From NCBI GenBank assembly GCA_964401705.1, contig CAYNZJ010000001.1:62001-126000 (forward strand): a stretch of 64,000 nt of DNA. The letters are read 5' to 3'. The position numbers and the translations under genes are program-made. The stretch comes from 2-01-FULL-33-17 sp964401705 (GTDB lineage: Bacteria; Patescibacteriota; Minisyncoccia; Phycocordibacterales; UBA9973). The notes beneath the pieces were generated by a model. That model searched no databases, was not told the origin of the DNA, and saw only the letters and a program-made list of their open reading frames with translations. Positions 33,477 through 42,462 of the stretch are shown piece after piece (positions within the stretch are counted from its first letter, which is position 1; every line of letters begins with the position of its first letter).

Positions 33477-34298
33477 TTATTTAGTAAAATCTTCCCAATT
33501 TTTAATTACAGCACCTTTACTAATATAATATTCTTCATGCTTTTTTTGCCTTTCGGAAGATTCACCAAAACCTTTAAATAAAATTATGACTTTTGAATCA
33601 TTATAAATGTTCCATTGCTGAGGATCTCCAAAGAATAAACTAAAATTTTTACGCTGTTCTTTAGTAAGAGTGTCTAAAAAAAATAACACTTTTTTAACAA
33701 TAGGATGATTTACAGCATTATCACCCAATAATTCTTCGCCGGGTTCAACAATTGCGTTAATAATAAGTTTTTTATCATTATCTGACGAATTAAACACTTC
33801 CAATAAAGATTCTTTTAGTGCAATAGGAATTTCAATTTCAGAATTATCATAAATAACTTCTGTCTTATCTTTACCAATTTCTTTTTTGTTATATTCTTTA
33901 AAAGGTTTGAGTGCTGAAAATATTTTACCAGCATTGCCTATATTTGGATCATTGTAATCAATAATAGAATAAGCTGTCTGTCTATAGTTTCTATATTCTT
34001 GAGGAAATTTTGTAAATTGTGGATAATTCTCACCAAAATATAATTTATTTGACTTTTGTTTAATAAAACCAGTCGATACGTTGCCTTCATTTCCAACAAT
34101 TTTGTCCCACGTTCCTATATCGTCTAATATAACCTGGAGTTCTTCTTTATTATTTTCCAATAATTCTTTTTCCCCATAGGTAGCTATATAGTTACCAAAT
34201 CCTTGAAATTCTGAAAGAGCTCCTTTAATAAAAAGATTTACTTCTGCTTTTTTAAATTTTTCAATATTATTTTCGAGATTTGGTTTAAATTCTTCCAT
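33477..34298 (-). CDS. Hypothetical protein lying between gap and a gap fragment
   Basis: A 273-residue soluble protein, rich in Lys, Asn and Glu, with no signal peptide and no motif I recognise. Phrases such as FFGDPQQWNIYNDSKVIILFKGFGES near the C-terminus suggest a folded alpha/beta domain. It starts two bases after the gap stop codon and is followed by a 28-codon copy of the gap tail, so it appears to be inserted cargo at this site. It is probably expressed from the gap transcript. Confidence 0.6.
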   Translation of the reverse strand: MEEFKPNLENNIEKFKKAEVNLFIKGALSEFQGFGNYIATYGEKELLENNKEELQVILDDIGTWDKIVGNEGNVSTGFIKQKSNKLYFGENYPQFTKFPQEYRNYRQTAYSIIDYNDPNIGNAGKIFSALKPFKEYNKKEIGKDKTEVIYDNSEIEIPIALKESLLEVFNSSDNDKKLIINAIVEPGEELLGDNAVNHPIVKKVLFFLDTLTKEQRKNFSLFFGDPQQWNIYNDSKVIILFKGFGESSERQKKHEEYYISKGAVIKNWEDFTK

Positions 34299-34300
34299 AG

Positions 34301-35356
34301 CTATTTAATACTCTGCCCTGTTTTAATCACATGATCAACTAATGTATTTGTATACCCCATTTCGTTGTCATACCATGCAAGGACTTTTACCAAATTACCA
34401 CCAACAACGCGAGTCATTTCAAGGTCAGCAATTGATGCATGAGAGTTACCCAAGATATCGCTAGATACTAACGGCTGTGTTGTAACTGCAAAAACATTTG
34501 ACCATACTGGTGAAGATGCAGCATCGGTAAGGATTTTATTTACCTCTTCTACTGTTGTTGGACGCTTGGCAATAAAAGTAATGTCCGCAATTGACCCCGC
34601 TGGTACTGGCACACGCAGTGATATACCATCAAATAAATCAGTTAATTCCGGATAAGCTTTAGTAACAGCAATTGCTGCCCCGGTTGAAGATGGCACAATA
34701 TTTTGCGCAGCAGCGCGACCCTCACGGAAATCTTTTTTATTTGGACCATCAACTATGCCTTGGGATGCAGTGTATCCATGAGTAGTAGATAAAATTGCCT
34801 TTTCAATACCAATAGTAGAATTTAAAATTCCAATTACAGGACTTGCGGCATTTGTAGTACAAGATGCATTACTAGTAACATCACATGTGCCAAATTTATT
34901 TTCATTAACGCTCATTAAAATAGTTTCGCCTAGTATTGTAGTATCTTCCCCAGCTTTAGCAGGAGCAGAAATTACAACTTTTTTAGCACCGGCTTTGATA
35001 TGAATATTGGCTTTATCATATGCAGTAAAAAGACCAGTTGATTCTACCACAACATCAATTCCTAATTGCCCCCATGGTAATTCCATTGGATCTTTTTTAG
35101 CATAGACTGCAATTTTTTTACCATCAATAATAATTTCCCCCGGAATAATTCCGTCAGTAGATGCTGTCCCAGATACATCATGATTCCAAGTACGGTAAAC
35201 AGTATCGTATTTTAATAAATACGCCATATTAGCAACATCACCCAAATCATTAACCGCAACTATTTCAATCTCTGGCCGGTCCCATGCTATTTTTGCAAAT
35301 GCACGCCCAATCCGCCCAAAACCATTTATCGCAACCCTTATTTTCTTATTTTCCAT
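34301..35356 (-). CDS. gap: Glyceraldehyde-3-phosphate dehydrogenase
   Basis: A 351-residue GAPDH that oxidises and phosphorylates glyceraldehyde-3-phosphate using NAD(P)+. Visible are the Rossmann start RVAINGFGRIGRAF, the catalytic SNASCTTN, THGYTASQGIVDGP, RRAAAQNIVPSSTGAA-like (here REGRAAAQNIVPSSTGAA), and the end WYDNEMGYTNTLVDHV. Length is slightly above the usual 335 because of a small insertion near residues 55-65. A TGATATAAT box lies eight bases before the ATG. Its 3' end is duplicated 0.9 kb downstream. Confidence 0.95.
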   Translation of the reverse strand: MENKKIRVAINGFGRIGRAFAKIAWDRPEIEIVAVNDLGDVANMAYLLKYDTVYRTWNHDVSGTASTDGIIPGEIIIDGKKIAVYAKKDPMELPWGQLGIDVVVESTGLFTAYDKANIHIKAGAKKVVISAPAKAGEDTTILGETILMSVNENKFGTCDVTSNASCTTNAASPVIGILNSTIGIEKAILSTTHGYTASQGIVDGPNKKDFREGRAAAQNIVPSSTGAAIAVTKAYPELTDLFDGISLRVPVPAGSIADITFIAKRPTTVEEVNKILTDAASSPVWSNVFAVTTQPLVSSDILGNSHASIADLEMTRVVGGNLVKVLAWYDNEMGYTNTLVDHVIKTGQSIK

Positions 35357-35374
35357 ATGGGACTATTATATCAT

Positions 35375-35602
35375 TTATTCCCCTAGATATTCAAACCGAG
35401 GACCAGAATAACTATCTATTTCTATATGGTCAAAAAACATAGCTTCTGGACGTGCATAAATCCGCCAACCAGTGTGGGCAATATCGGTTTGTCTTTCATA
35501 AACAATTAAAGGTTCCCCATTCTCGCTATGTCTAGCAAGGGTAATAATTTTATAAGTATCACCTTTATAATGTTTATATAATTGCCCAGGTTTTATTTCC
35601 AT
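35375..35602 (-). CDS. DUF1653 family protein
   Basis: A 75-residue small protein matching DUF1653 (PF07866): PGQLYKHYKGDTYKIITLARHSE, then PLIVYERQTD, WRIYARPEAMFFD. The fold is a small beta-barrel; the function is unknown. It begins two bases after a tiny basic peptide gene and precedes gap by 18 bases with gap having its own promoter. Confidence 0.88.
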   Translation of the reverse strand: MEIKPGQLYKHYKGDTYKIITLARHSENGEPLIVYERQTDIAHTGWRIYARPEAMFFDHIEIDSYSGPRFEYLGE

Positions 35603-35604
35603 AG

Positions 35605-35670
35605 TTATTTTTTAACTACCTTTTTTGGTTTTTTTACTTCTTTTCTTTGTCTATTATCACCTTTTCCCAT
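35605..35670 (-). CDS. Tiny basic peptide (21 residues)
   Basis: A 21-residue frame encodes MGKGDNRQRKEVKKPKKVVKK, very basic and ending two bases before the DUF1653 start. The composition and the start MGKGD resemble short basic proteins annotated in many bacteria that carry KEVKKPKK. It could bind RNA. Too short to be certain. Confidence 0.5.
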   Translation of the reverse strand: MGKGDNRQRKEVKKPKKVVKK

Positions 35671-35703
35671 AAATAAATTTAGATTAAATTAATAATTTAA
35701 CGA

Positions 35704-37152
35704 CTATTTGAGTAACTCTACTAATACTTCTTTTGCTATCTGAGGATTTGCGCTACCGTTAGACTCTTTCATTATTTTACCAACTAGTGACATTATAGCG
35801 TTTTCTTTACCGGATTTATAAGACGCGACAACTTCTGGATTTTCATTAATCAATTTTTGAGCTAGATTTTTTAAAAAGTCTGGATCATTCTTTTGAATCA
35901 AATCATGTTCTATTGCATAATCCCGAGGATTAGTTGGAGTCTTTACCATTACAGCTAAAATATCTTTAACCCCGCGACTAGATAATTCGCCATCTTTAGC
36001 CATCTTCATTAATTCTCCAAAATCATTAGGAGTTGGGAGTAATGCATCCTTGTCGGCCTTCATAATACCCGCCAAGTCGGACGTAATATAGTTAGCAATT
36101 GTTTGTGCAAGACTATTGTCATCAACTTGTTTAGTTATGGCTTCAAAATAATCTGCCATTACTATATCGTTTACAAAAACTTCAACATCACTATCTTTAA
36201 TCCCAAAATCTTTAATAAATCTTTCTCTTTTATTCCATGGTAATTCTGGTAAATTATTTTTTACATCATCCAAATCATACATTGAATGTAAATAAAGTTT
36301 AGGTAAATCTGGTTCAGGGAAATATCGATAGTCTTCAGCGTTTTCTTTGCTACGTTGAGATACTGTCATTTGTTTGTTTTCATCCCAACCACGAGTTTCT
36401 TTAATGATTTCATCTTGCCTACCATTTTCCCACAAATCGGTCATTCTTTTTATTTCATATTCGGCAGCCTTTTTAGCTGATTGAAAAGAATTAATGTTTT
36501 TAACTTCTACATATTTTTTATTTGGCTTACCAGGATCCGGCGAAACCGATACATTAACCTCGACTCGCATTTGCCCCATTTCCATATTAGCATCACTGGC
36601 TCCTAAATAACGAAGCAGAAGCTGTAATTCTTTTGCAAAAATTACAATTTGTTCAGTATCTTTAATCACAGGTTCGGTTACTAATTCCATTAGTGGTACC
36701 CCAGCCCGATTGTAGTTAATTAAAGAATGATTACCTTTGTCATGCATTGACGTTGCGGTATCTTCTTCTAAATGAATCCGTGTAATGTCAACTCCAGCTA
36801 ATTTACCACCAGAAACTATTGGGAATTTGTATTGTGATATTTGATAAGCTTTTGGAATATCAGGATAAAAATAATTTTTGCGATCAAATTCTGTAAAGTC
36901 AGCAATATCAGCCCCAATAGCAAGACCAATACGCACCATATGGTCAACGGCAGATTTATTAAGACTAGGCAAAGCCCCAGGCTGAGCACTACAAATAGCA
37001 CAAATATTTGTATTGGGTTTTTCCTCTAAAGAGGATTCATTTAAATTGCTTGAAATATTTTTACACCCGCAAAAAGCTTTTGTGTTTGTTTTTAGCTCGG
37101 CATGGATTTCCAGACCCATTGTAACGTAGTATGGTCGTTTTGTGTCATTCAT
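35704..37152 (-). CDS. gatB: Asp-tRNA(Asn)/Glu-tRNA(Gln) amidotransferase subunit B
   Basis: A 482-residue GatB, the kinase/binding subunit of the GatCAB complex that amidates mischarged Asp-tRNA(Asn) or Glu-tRNA(Gln). Signatures: VTMGLEIHAELKT, AFCGC and NICAICSAQPGALPSLN (zinc cysteines), DRKNYFYPDIPKAYQISQ, LEEDTATSMH, SLINYNRAGVPLMELVTEP, and the C-terminal YqeY-like helical tail. gatA and gatC are not in the window. The nearby aspS is therefore probably non-discriminating. The promoter is leaderless-type. Confidence 0.96.
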   Translation of the reverse strand: MNDTKRPYYVTMGLEIHAELKTNTKAFCGCKNISSNLNESSLEEKPNTNICAICSAQPGALPSLNKSAVDHMVRIGLAIGADIADFTEFDRKNYFYPDIPKAYQISQYKFPIVSGGKLAGVDITRIHLEEDTATSMHDKGNHSLINYNRAGVPLMELVTEPVIKDTEQIVIFAKELQLLLRYLGASDANMEMGQMRVEVNVSVSPDPGKPNKKYVEVKNINSFQSAKKAAEYEIKRMTDLWENGRQDEIIKETRGWDENKQMTVSQRSKENAEDYRYFPEPDLPKLYLHSMYDLDDVKNNLPELPWNKRERFIKDFGIKDSDVEVFVNDIVMADYFEAITKQVDDNSLAQTIANYITSDLAGIMKADKDALLPTPNDFGELMKMAKDGELSSRGVKDILAVMVKTPTNPRDYAIEHDLIQKNDPDFLKNLAQKLINENPEVVASYKSGKENAIMSLVGKIMKESNGSANPQIAKEVLVELLK

Positions 37153-37158
37153 AAAATG

Positions 37159-37167
37159 AGTATAGCA
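37159..37167 (-). promoter_or_regulatory. Extended -10 promoter of gatB, likely leaderless
   Basis: The minus strand reads TGCTATACT, six bases, then ATG at 37152. Confidence 0.65.
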
Positions 37168-37172
37168 GAAAT

Positions 37173-38150
37173 TTAATTATTTTTTAATTCTTTAATCAAA
37201 GCATCACTAAACTTTTTTACAGAATCATCGTTATATAAAGACATTGTGTATATATTTTTTTTAGTGAATTTTTCAAGATCTTTTATTTTTTTAGATAAAT
37301 CTTTTTCATCTATCATGTCTGATTTAGATAAAACAATTATTTCATTTTTATTTTCCAAGCCTTCACCATAGCTGAATAATTCATTTCGAATAGTTTTATA
37401 ACTTTCTACAACATCAGAATTCTCAACAGAGATTAAATGTACAATGGCTTTGGTTCTAGAGATATGTTTTAAAAATTTAAAACCAAGACCACGTCCAGTA
37501 TTTGCTCCTTCGATAATTCCCGGAATATCCGCCAAAATAAAACCATGGTATACACCCAAATGTGGATCAAGTGTTGTAAAATCATAATTACCTACTTTTG
37601 ACTTAGCATTAGTTAAAATATTTAAAAGACTTGATTTACCAGCATTAGGGTAACCAACCAGCCCAATATCGGCTATCATTTTAAGCTCAACATAAAAATC
37701 AGATTCTTCACCATCCTTACCGGCAGTAGCTTCAAGAGGAGCAACATTTAAAGAGCTTTTAAAGTGTTCATTACCATAGCCACCCTTACCCCCAGCTAAT
37801 ATCATAAACTGGTCTTCATCTTTTAAGATTTCAAAAACTTCCCCAGTTTTTAAATTTGTAACAACAGACCCAATAGGAAGAGCAATTTCTACATCTTTAC
37901 CATTTGCTCCGTGTTTACTTTGGCCTTGGCCATTAGCCCCATTACCAGCTATAAATTTTTTCTGAGATTTTTTATATGTTCCAAGTAAATTAGTGTCCCG
38001 AGATGCAACAATATAAACATTACCGCCCCAACCACCATCACCACCATTAGGACCACCATGACTGATAAATTTTTCATGGCGCCATCTAACAACCCCGTCC
38101 CCACCATTACCGGCTTTTGCACTAAATTTTAATTCATCAGTTAAGGCCAT
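37173..38150 (-). CDS. obg: Obg GTPase
   Basis: A 325-residue Obg/CgtA GTPase that binds the large ribosomal subunit and takes part in its assembly and stress response. The glycine-rich Obg domain (residues 1-156) shows GNGGDGVVRWRHEKFISHGGPNGGDGG; the G domain has GYPNAGKSSLL (G1), DFTTLDPHLG (G2), ADIPGIIEGA (G3), LSKSDM (G4, with LSKSD replacing NKxD). It lacks the C-terminal OCT domain of some homologs, as is common in short versions. It ends the run with DHH, holin-like and YqeY genes. Confidence 0.94.
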   Translation of the reverse strand: MALTDELKFSAKAGNGGDGVVRWRHEKFISHGGPNGGDGGWGGNVYIVASRDTNLLGTYKKSQKKFIAGNGANGQGQSKHGANGKDVEIALPIGSVVTNLKTGEVFEILKDEDQFMILAGGKGGYGNEHFKSSLNVAPLEATAGKDGEESDFYVELKMIADIGLVGYPNAGKSSLLNILTNAKSKVGNYDFTTLDPHLGVYHGFILADIPGIIEGANTGRGLGFKFLKHISRTKAIVHLISVENSDVVESYKTIRNELFSYGEGLENKNEIIVLSKSDMIDEKDLSKKIKDLEKFTKKNIYTMSLYNDDSVKKFSDALIKELKNN

Positions 38151-38158
38151 ATTGTTTA

Positions 38159-39019
38159 TTAGTTAATTCCATTAATTTTTGTAACAAAAGGTAAAGGATG
38201 ATCGTTTGATGCTACCGCAAAACCACTTGCATTGTGATGCCCTCCGCCACCATATTTTTGAGCAATCAAAGAAACATCAACCTTACCAGCTGAACGCAAA
38301 GAACATTTCCATAATCCTTCAGAATAATAATAAATCAAACTAAAGGAATCTGTTTTTTCGGCAAGAATATGACCTAAATCACTAGCAACTCTCTCACTAG
38401 CATTTGATATATAAATTTCATAACCTTCAAATATTACTTTTTCAGCTCTTTCTGCATAATATTTTACAGTATCTGTATGGACTTTTAATAACAAATTACC
38501 ATAATCAATTATTTTTTCTATTCCAGAAACTTTGTTTAAATCTGCCTCTAAATTAACAAACTCTTCAAAAAGAAAATCAACAGAACTTATATATCGTAAA
38601 ATTATCTTTGAATTAGAAAGTAAAAATTTATACAAATCACTATCTTCGACATAATCAACTAATTTGTTTTCCATTTCTGGGAAAAAATATTTCATAGCTA
38701 AATAAGCCCCGCTATGATTATTATCAAAAACATAATTATCTAATGATTTTACATCATTTTCAGCAGAAACATGATGATCAATAACCACTAATTTTTTTGC
38801 TTTTTCTTGTAAAGACAGCATTACATCTAATGGGTAGGAATAATCAATAATATAGACTTCTTTACCTTCTAAATCTGGTGGTGGATTTTGTCTATCAGTA
38901 GCTCCAAAATAAGTTGCATTATCCCCAAACTTTTTCCAAGCAATATAAGATGAAGTAAAACCATCAAGACAATTCCCGTGGTAAATCACAACTATTTCTT
39001 TTTTGTTTATATCATCCAT
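38159..39019 (-). CDS. DHH/DHHA1 family phosphoesterase
   Basis: A 286-residue metal-dependent phosphoesterase. The DHH domain starts VVIYHGNCLDGFTSSY, with metal motifs VYIIDYSYP and VVIDHHVSAEN; the C-terminal DHHA1 domain ends GGGGHHNASGFAV. Relatives degrade nanoRNA, cyclic dinucleotides or other short phosphodiesters (NrnA/RecJ/GdpP family), but the substrate is not known for this group, which lacks the extra sensor domains. It starts two bases after the holin-like gene ends. Confidence 0.88.
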   Translation of the reverse strand: MDDINKKEIVVIYHGNCLDGFTSSYIAWKKFGDNATYFGATDRQNPPPDLEGKEVYIIDYSYPLDVMLSLQEKAKKLVVIDHHVSAENDVKSLDNYVFDNNHSGAYLAMKYFFPEMENKLVDYVEDSDLYKFLLSNSKIILRYISSVDFLFEEFVNLEADLNKVSGIEKIIDYGNLLLKVHTDTVKYYAERAEKVIFEGYEIYISNASERVASDLGHILAEKTDSFSLIYYYSEGLWKCSLRSAGKVDVSLIAQKYGGGGHHNASGFAVASNDHPLPFVTKINGIN

Positions 39020-39020
39020 T

Positions 39021-39362
39021 TTAACTAACCATTCTATTGTTAAACCAAGCCAATACAGATAAAATAACTGATCCCAAAATAGCAGCAGTAATATTAGATA
39101 TTACAAACCCATCAATTAAACTCCCTAAGAACCACAAACTAAAAATATTCAAAATCAAAGCAATAATAGTTAATGAAATTAGATTAACAGGTATATGAAA
39201 AGCTACACAAATTGGTTTTATTAAAACATGAATTATTGTTAAAAATATAGCAACTAACCCAGCTGTAATAGCAGTATCAATACTTGCACCACTAACAAAA
39301 TGCGCTAATGCTCCAACAGCTAAAAGTATAGTAAACCAATGATAAATTAATTTTAATACCAT
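39021..39362 (-). CDS. Phage_holin_4_2/DUF360-type membrane protein
   Basis: A 113-residue protein with four membrane helices. The phrases GLVAIFLTIIHVLIKPI and PVNLISLTIIALILNIFSLWF fit the phage_holin_4_2 superfamily (PF04020), small membrane proteins widespread in bacteria and mostly not phage-derived. The conserved N/K-P and L-N pairs sit in helices 2 and 3. Function is unknown. It lies five bases after the YqeY gene. Confidence 0.75.
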   Translation of the reverse strand: MVLKLIYHWFTILLAVGALAHFVSGASIDTAITAGLVAIFLTIIHVLIKPICVAFHIPVNLISLTIIALILNIFSLWFLGSLIDGFVISNITAAILGSVILSVLAWFNNRMVS

Positions 39363-39367
39363 AATAA

Positions 39368-39826
39368 TTAATTAAATAAATCTTCAACGACATTTTTAAT
39401 AACAGTACCATCGCCTTTGTCTCCTAATTCTTTTTTAACAGCACCAATAAGCATTCCCATTTTTGATTTGTCTGTGATACCCATTTGTTCTTTAAGTAAA
39501 ATAGAAACTTTTTTAACTTCTTCAATACTTGCCATAGCTGGTGCAAATTCACGTAAAACTGCTAATTGTAGAGTGTCCTCGTCTGCTAAATCTTGTCTAC
39601 CTGCAGATTGGAATTGTGAAATAGCATCTTCACGTTGTTTAATAGTCCGAAGAACCACCTTGCCACAATTAACATCATCCAAAACATCCTGAGGAGTCTT
39701 ACCAGTAGCTACAAGCTCGTTAGTAAAGGCTGTAATAAGCCCCCGAATAACATTAAGACGCACAGTGTCTTTGGCCCGCATTGCATCTTTTAGTTGTTCT
39801 TTAATAGATATATGTAGATTTGTCAT
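39368..39826 (-). CDS. YqeY/GatB-tail family protein
   Basis: A 152-residue helical protein of the YqeY family (homologous to the tRNA-binding tail of GatB). Signatures: LKDAMRAKDTVRLNVIRGLI, YCGKVVLRTIKQREDAISQF-like (here NCGKVVLRTIKQREDAISQFQSAGR), and MGMLIGAVKKELGDKGDGTVIKNVV. It may help in tRNA amidation or tRNA handling; direct proof is lacking. A TGCTATACT box ends seven bases before the ATG, so it heads the run that includes Obg. Confidence 0.9.
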   Translation of the reverse strand: MTNLHISIKEQLKDAMRAKDTVRLNVIRGLITAFTNELVATGKTPQDVLDDVNCGKVVLRTIKQREDAISQFQSAGRQDLADEDTLQLAVLREFAPAMASIEEVKKVSILLKEQMGITDKSKMGMLIGAVKKELGDKGDGTVIKNVVEDLFN

Positions 39827-39937
39827 ATATTGTAGTATAGCAAATAGTCCATTTATAAGCTAGAAATCCCCCAACCGGAAGCTAGGCTTGTGGCGGTTAG
39901 TAGAGAGTATGATATCCGTGCTATACTATAAAATAGT

Positions 39938-40669
39938 ATGAATTATGTAAAGATTTTTTTTGATACCGAGACAACTGGCAATACAGATAAAGACTATTTA
40001 TGTCAAATTGCGTGGAAAAAAGCAGGCGATAATGAAATAATCGAGGGGCTTTTTAAACCCCCAGTGCCTATGTCTATCGAATCTATGGCGGTATGTCATA
40101 TCACAAACAAAATGCTCGAAAACAAAGAGCCTTTTTCTGGTAGTAATTTATGGAATGAATTTAATACCCTAAACGAAGACAAAAAGAATGTCTTCATTGC
40201 TCATAATGCAAAATTTGATATTGGAATGATGCGTAGAGAAAATATTGAAATAACTCAATATATCGATACCTTAAAAATTGCAAGATTTGTTGATAGAGAT
40301 GGGTTAATACCTAAATACAATTTACAGTATTTAAGATACTACTATGAAATCGAAGTTGATGCTGTGGCTCATGATGCCCGTGGAGATATTATTATTCTAG
40401 AAGCCGTCTTTGAATTTCTTTCACGAAAATTAAGTGAAATGACTGGTTATACGGGAGACGAATTAATCCAAAGAATGATAAATATTTCATATGAACCATT
40501 TTTAATGACAAATTTTAGTTTTGGTAAATACAATGGCAAAACAATTGAAGAAGTTAGTAAAATTGATCCTGGGTATTTACGCTGGTTACTGGAACAAAAA
40601 GAATCAGCAAATACCGATACCGAGGAAGACTGGATTTATACTTTAAAATTTTATCTAGGCAAACTATAA
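39938..40669 (+). CDS. DEDDh 3'-5' exonuclease with DUF3820-like tail
   Basis: A 243-residue protein with a DnaQ-like exonuclease domain (residues 1-160): FDTETTG (ExoI), VFIAHNAKFDIGMM (ExoII), AHDARGDIIILEAVF (ExoIII, His-Asp type). The tail (about 190-240) FSFGKYNGKTIEEVSKIDPGYLRWLLEQ matches the small DUF3820/FGKYxG module seen on other exonucleases. It would trim DNA or RNA 3' ends; proofreading is possible but many relatives act elsewhere. A TGCTATACT box lies ten bases before the ATG. It has a very strong terminator. Confidence 0.88.
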   Translation: MNYVKIFFDTETTGNTDKDYLCQIAWKKAGDNEIIEGLFKPPVPMSIESMAVCHITNKMLENKEPFSGSNLWNEFNTLNEDKKNVFIAHNAKFDIGMMRRENIEITQYIDTLKIARFVDRDGLIPKYNLQYLRYYYEIEVDAVAHDARGDIIILEAVFEFLSRKLSEMTGYTGDELIQRMINISYEPFLMTNFSFGKYNGKTIEEVSKIDPGYLRWLLEQKESANTDTEEDWIYTLKFYLGKL

Positions 40670-40705
40670 AAACAAAATCCAGATAAATCTGGATTTTGTT
40701 TTTAT
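40670..40705. terminator. Bidirectional intrinsic terminator
   Basis: A 14-bp perfect stem with loop TAAA (arms AAACAAAATCCAGA and its complement) sits directly after the exonuclease stop codon and ahead of the converging Tyr/Asn-rich gene. Confidence 0.92.
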
Positions 40706-40716
40706 AGTTTTTTATT

Positions 40717-41169
40717 TTAACAATTAGTTACCCAATATGAACACATATTATTGTTTATAGGCACTCCGATTGTACGTACAGGATTATATTCATTATAATA
40801 TCCACCACCATTATAAGTATTGGACATTAAATTGTTTGAATAATAACCAGTATACGGGTTATATGAATTATAATAATTCATACCATTATTAGGATAATAA
40901 TATGTTCCACCACATGGATACCCAGAAGTAAAACAATTTATTGGAGTATTATAATAATTATTATATCTATTATTATACCCAGTATTACCATAATAAGAAT
41001 TACTGTAATTATTATACGGGTTATACGAATTATAACCATATGAACTATAATTACTTGACCCAAAACCAAAGCTTAAATTAATAGCAGCATCCGCTTTAGG
41101 TATTGCCCCGAAAAACATTACGAAGACAAAAATAGTTAAAATCGAAAATTTAATCATATAATTTTTCAT
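40717..41169 (-). CDS. Exported tyrosine/asparagine-rich repeat protein
   Basis: A 150-residue secreted protein. A signal peptide (about 1-28, ending PKADA-A) precedes a low-complexity body of Y, N, S and G in units such as YNSYNP, YNNY and YSNSYYGN. Four cysteines (CFTSGYPC near 80-87, and CSYWVTNC at the C-terminus) probably form two disulfides. Such Tyr/Asn-rich chains can self-assemble or coat surfaces. No homolog is recognised. A leaderless-type promoter TGATATAAT, six bases, ATG supports a real gene with strong expression. Confidence 0.7.
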   Translation of the reverse strand: MKNYMIKFSILTIFVFVMFFGAIPKADAAINLSFGFGSSNYSSYGYNSYNPYNNYSNSYYGNTGYNNRYNNYYNTPINCFTSGYPCGGTYYYPNNGMNYYNSYNPYTGYYSNNLMSNTYNGGGYYNEYNPVRTIGVPINNNMCSYWVTNC

Positions 41170-41175
41170 AGCTAC

Positions 41176-41184
41176 ATTATATCA
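41176..41184 (-). promoter_or_regulatory. Extended -10 promoter, likely leaderless
   Basis: The minus strand reads TGATATAAT, six bases, then ATG at 41169. Confidence 0.68.
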
Positions 41185-41211
41185 TAATATACAATGGATT
41201 GTCAATAGGAA

Positions 41212-42438
41212 TTAAAGCTCAATATAACGATTTCTTCTATATTTGAAAGCTTTAAAATATAGGCTTAAAAACTTAATAAAAGTAAGCCTTTTTAGAAAAT
41301 ATTCCATATCAATAAAATACCTAAGTACCCCAGCTAAAAATCCTGAATAAATAAAGTTCCCCCAGACCATCAAAGCCCAATTAGAACCAATTGGTATAAC
41401 ATACCCTGTATTAGCTTCTTTATATTTAGGTAATTTAGATTTTTTTGACATTGCTACAAATAATTTGGATAGATATTGCCCATCATGGATGGCGGTTTGA
41501 GCTAAGCCAGAATTTTGAGTATTTGCCCCATCCCCTATGACATAAATATCTTGTAGGTTGTTTGCTTGCATGTATTCATTTACAACAACTCGCCCTTTGT
41601 TTAATTCAACACTAGGGATTGTTTGATATAATGGATTTGGAGTGACTCCCCCAGCCCAAATTATTGTCTTGGCTTGTAATGTAACATCTTCTAAAAAAAC
41701 AGTTTCATTTTCAATTTTTTGAATAGGTCTGTTGGAAAATAAATTTACACCATTTTCTCTTAAATATTTTGTAACTATCTCTGAAGCTTTTTCTGGAACT
41801 CGAGGTAGAATCCTTGGACCGCTATCAACAAGATCAATTGTGACTTTACTTGGATGAACTTTATTTTTGTTAGCCATTTTCCTCATATAAGAAGAAAGAG
41901 CTCCAGATAATTCAACTCCAATTGGACCAGCCCCGCCAATGATTATGTGTAAGTTATGCATTAAAACTTTTTCATCTTTAATGCCATTATTTTTAGCTTC
42001 TAAAAGTAAAGTATGTAAATGATTACGAAGCACAACTGCATCTCCGGTTGTTCTAAAATCAAAAACTCCGGATTCTAAGCCTTGGATATTAAAATAATTT
42101 GGGACTGACCCCAATGCTAAAACAAGCATATCATAGTTATACTGATCTCCATCTTTACCAATAATTTTTTTATTAACTGGATCAACATTAACTATTTTAT
42201 CTTCTACTATTTTTATACATTCAGGTAAAATGTCTGTTAAATGGATTTTGGTTTGAATTGGGGATTCTCCAATCATTATTCTGTACACCCCTGGGTAATA
42301 TTCAAAATAACCATGGCTTGTTATAAGAGTCACATGGTAAGATCCATTTTTAACTTGATTTTTTAAATTACGAGCTAGCTCGATTCCACTAAACCCACCA
42401 CCAACAATAATTATATGCTTTGTTTCGTTTATTTCCAT
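41212..42438 (-). CDS. NDH-2-like FAD-dependent NAD(P)H oxidoreductase
   Basis: A 408-residue flavoprotein of the type II NADH dehydrogenase group. The FAD fold starts IIIVGGGFSGIELARNL; the NADH-binding fold has IIIGGAGPIGVELSGAL; the FAD-contact end is DIYVIGDGANTQ...AQTAIHDGQYLSK. The C-terminus (about 350-408) carries amphipathic and basic helices (YFLKRLTFIKFL) that could dock to the membrane. It would pass electrons from NADH to a quinone or another acceptor; most CPR lack full respiratory chains, so the acceptor is unclear. It has a TGTTATAAT box ten bases before the ATG. Confidence 0.88.
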   Translation of the reverse strand: MEINETKHIIIVGGGFSGIELARNLKNQVKNGSYHVTLITSHGYFEYYPGVYRIMIGESPIQTKIHLTDILPECIKIVEDKIVNVDPVNKKIIGKDGDQYNYDMLVLALGSVPNYFNIQGLESGVFDFRTTGDAVVLRNHLHTLLLEAKNNGIKDEKVLMHNLHIIIGGAGPIGVELSGALSSYMRKMANKNKVHPSKVTIDLVDSGPRILPRVPEKASEIVTKYLRENGVNLFSNRPIQKIENETVFLEDVTLQAKTIIWAGGVTPNPLYQTIPSVELNKGRVVVNEYMQANNLQDIYVIGDGANTQNSGLAQTAIHDGQYLSKLFVAMSKKSKLPKYKEANTGYVIPIGSNWALMVWGNFIYSGFLAGVLRYFIDMEYFLKRLTFIKFLSLYFKAFKYRRNRYIEL

Positions 42439-42462
42439 AAGATGTTTTATTATAACATATTT

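Noticed and set aside
39021..39362. Phage holin as evidence for a prophage
   Set aside because: This holin_4_2 family is common in non-phage chromosomal operons, and no other phage genes are near.
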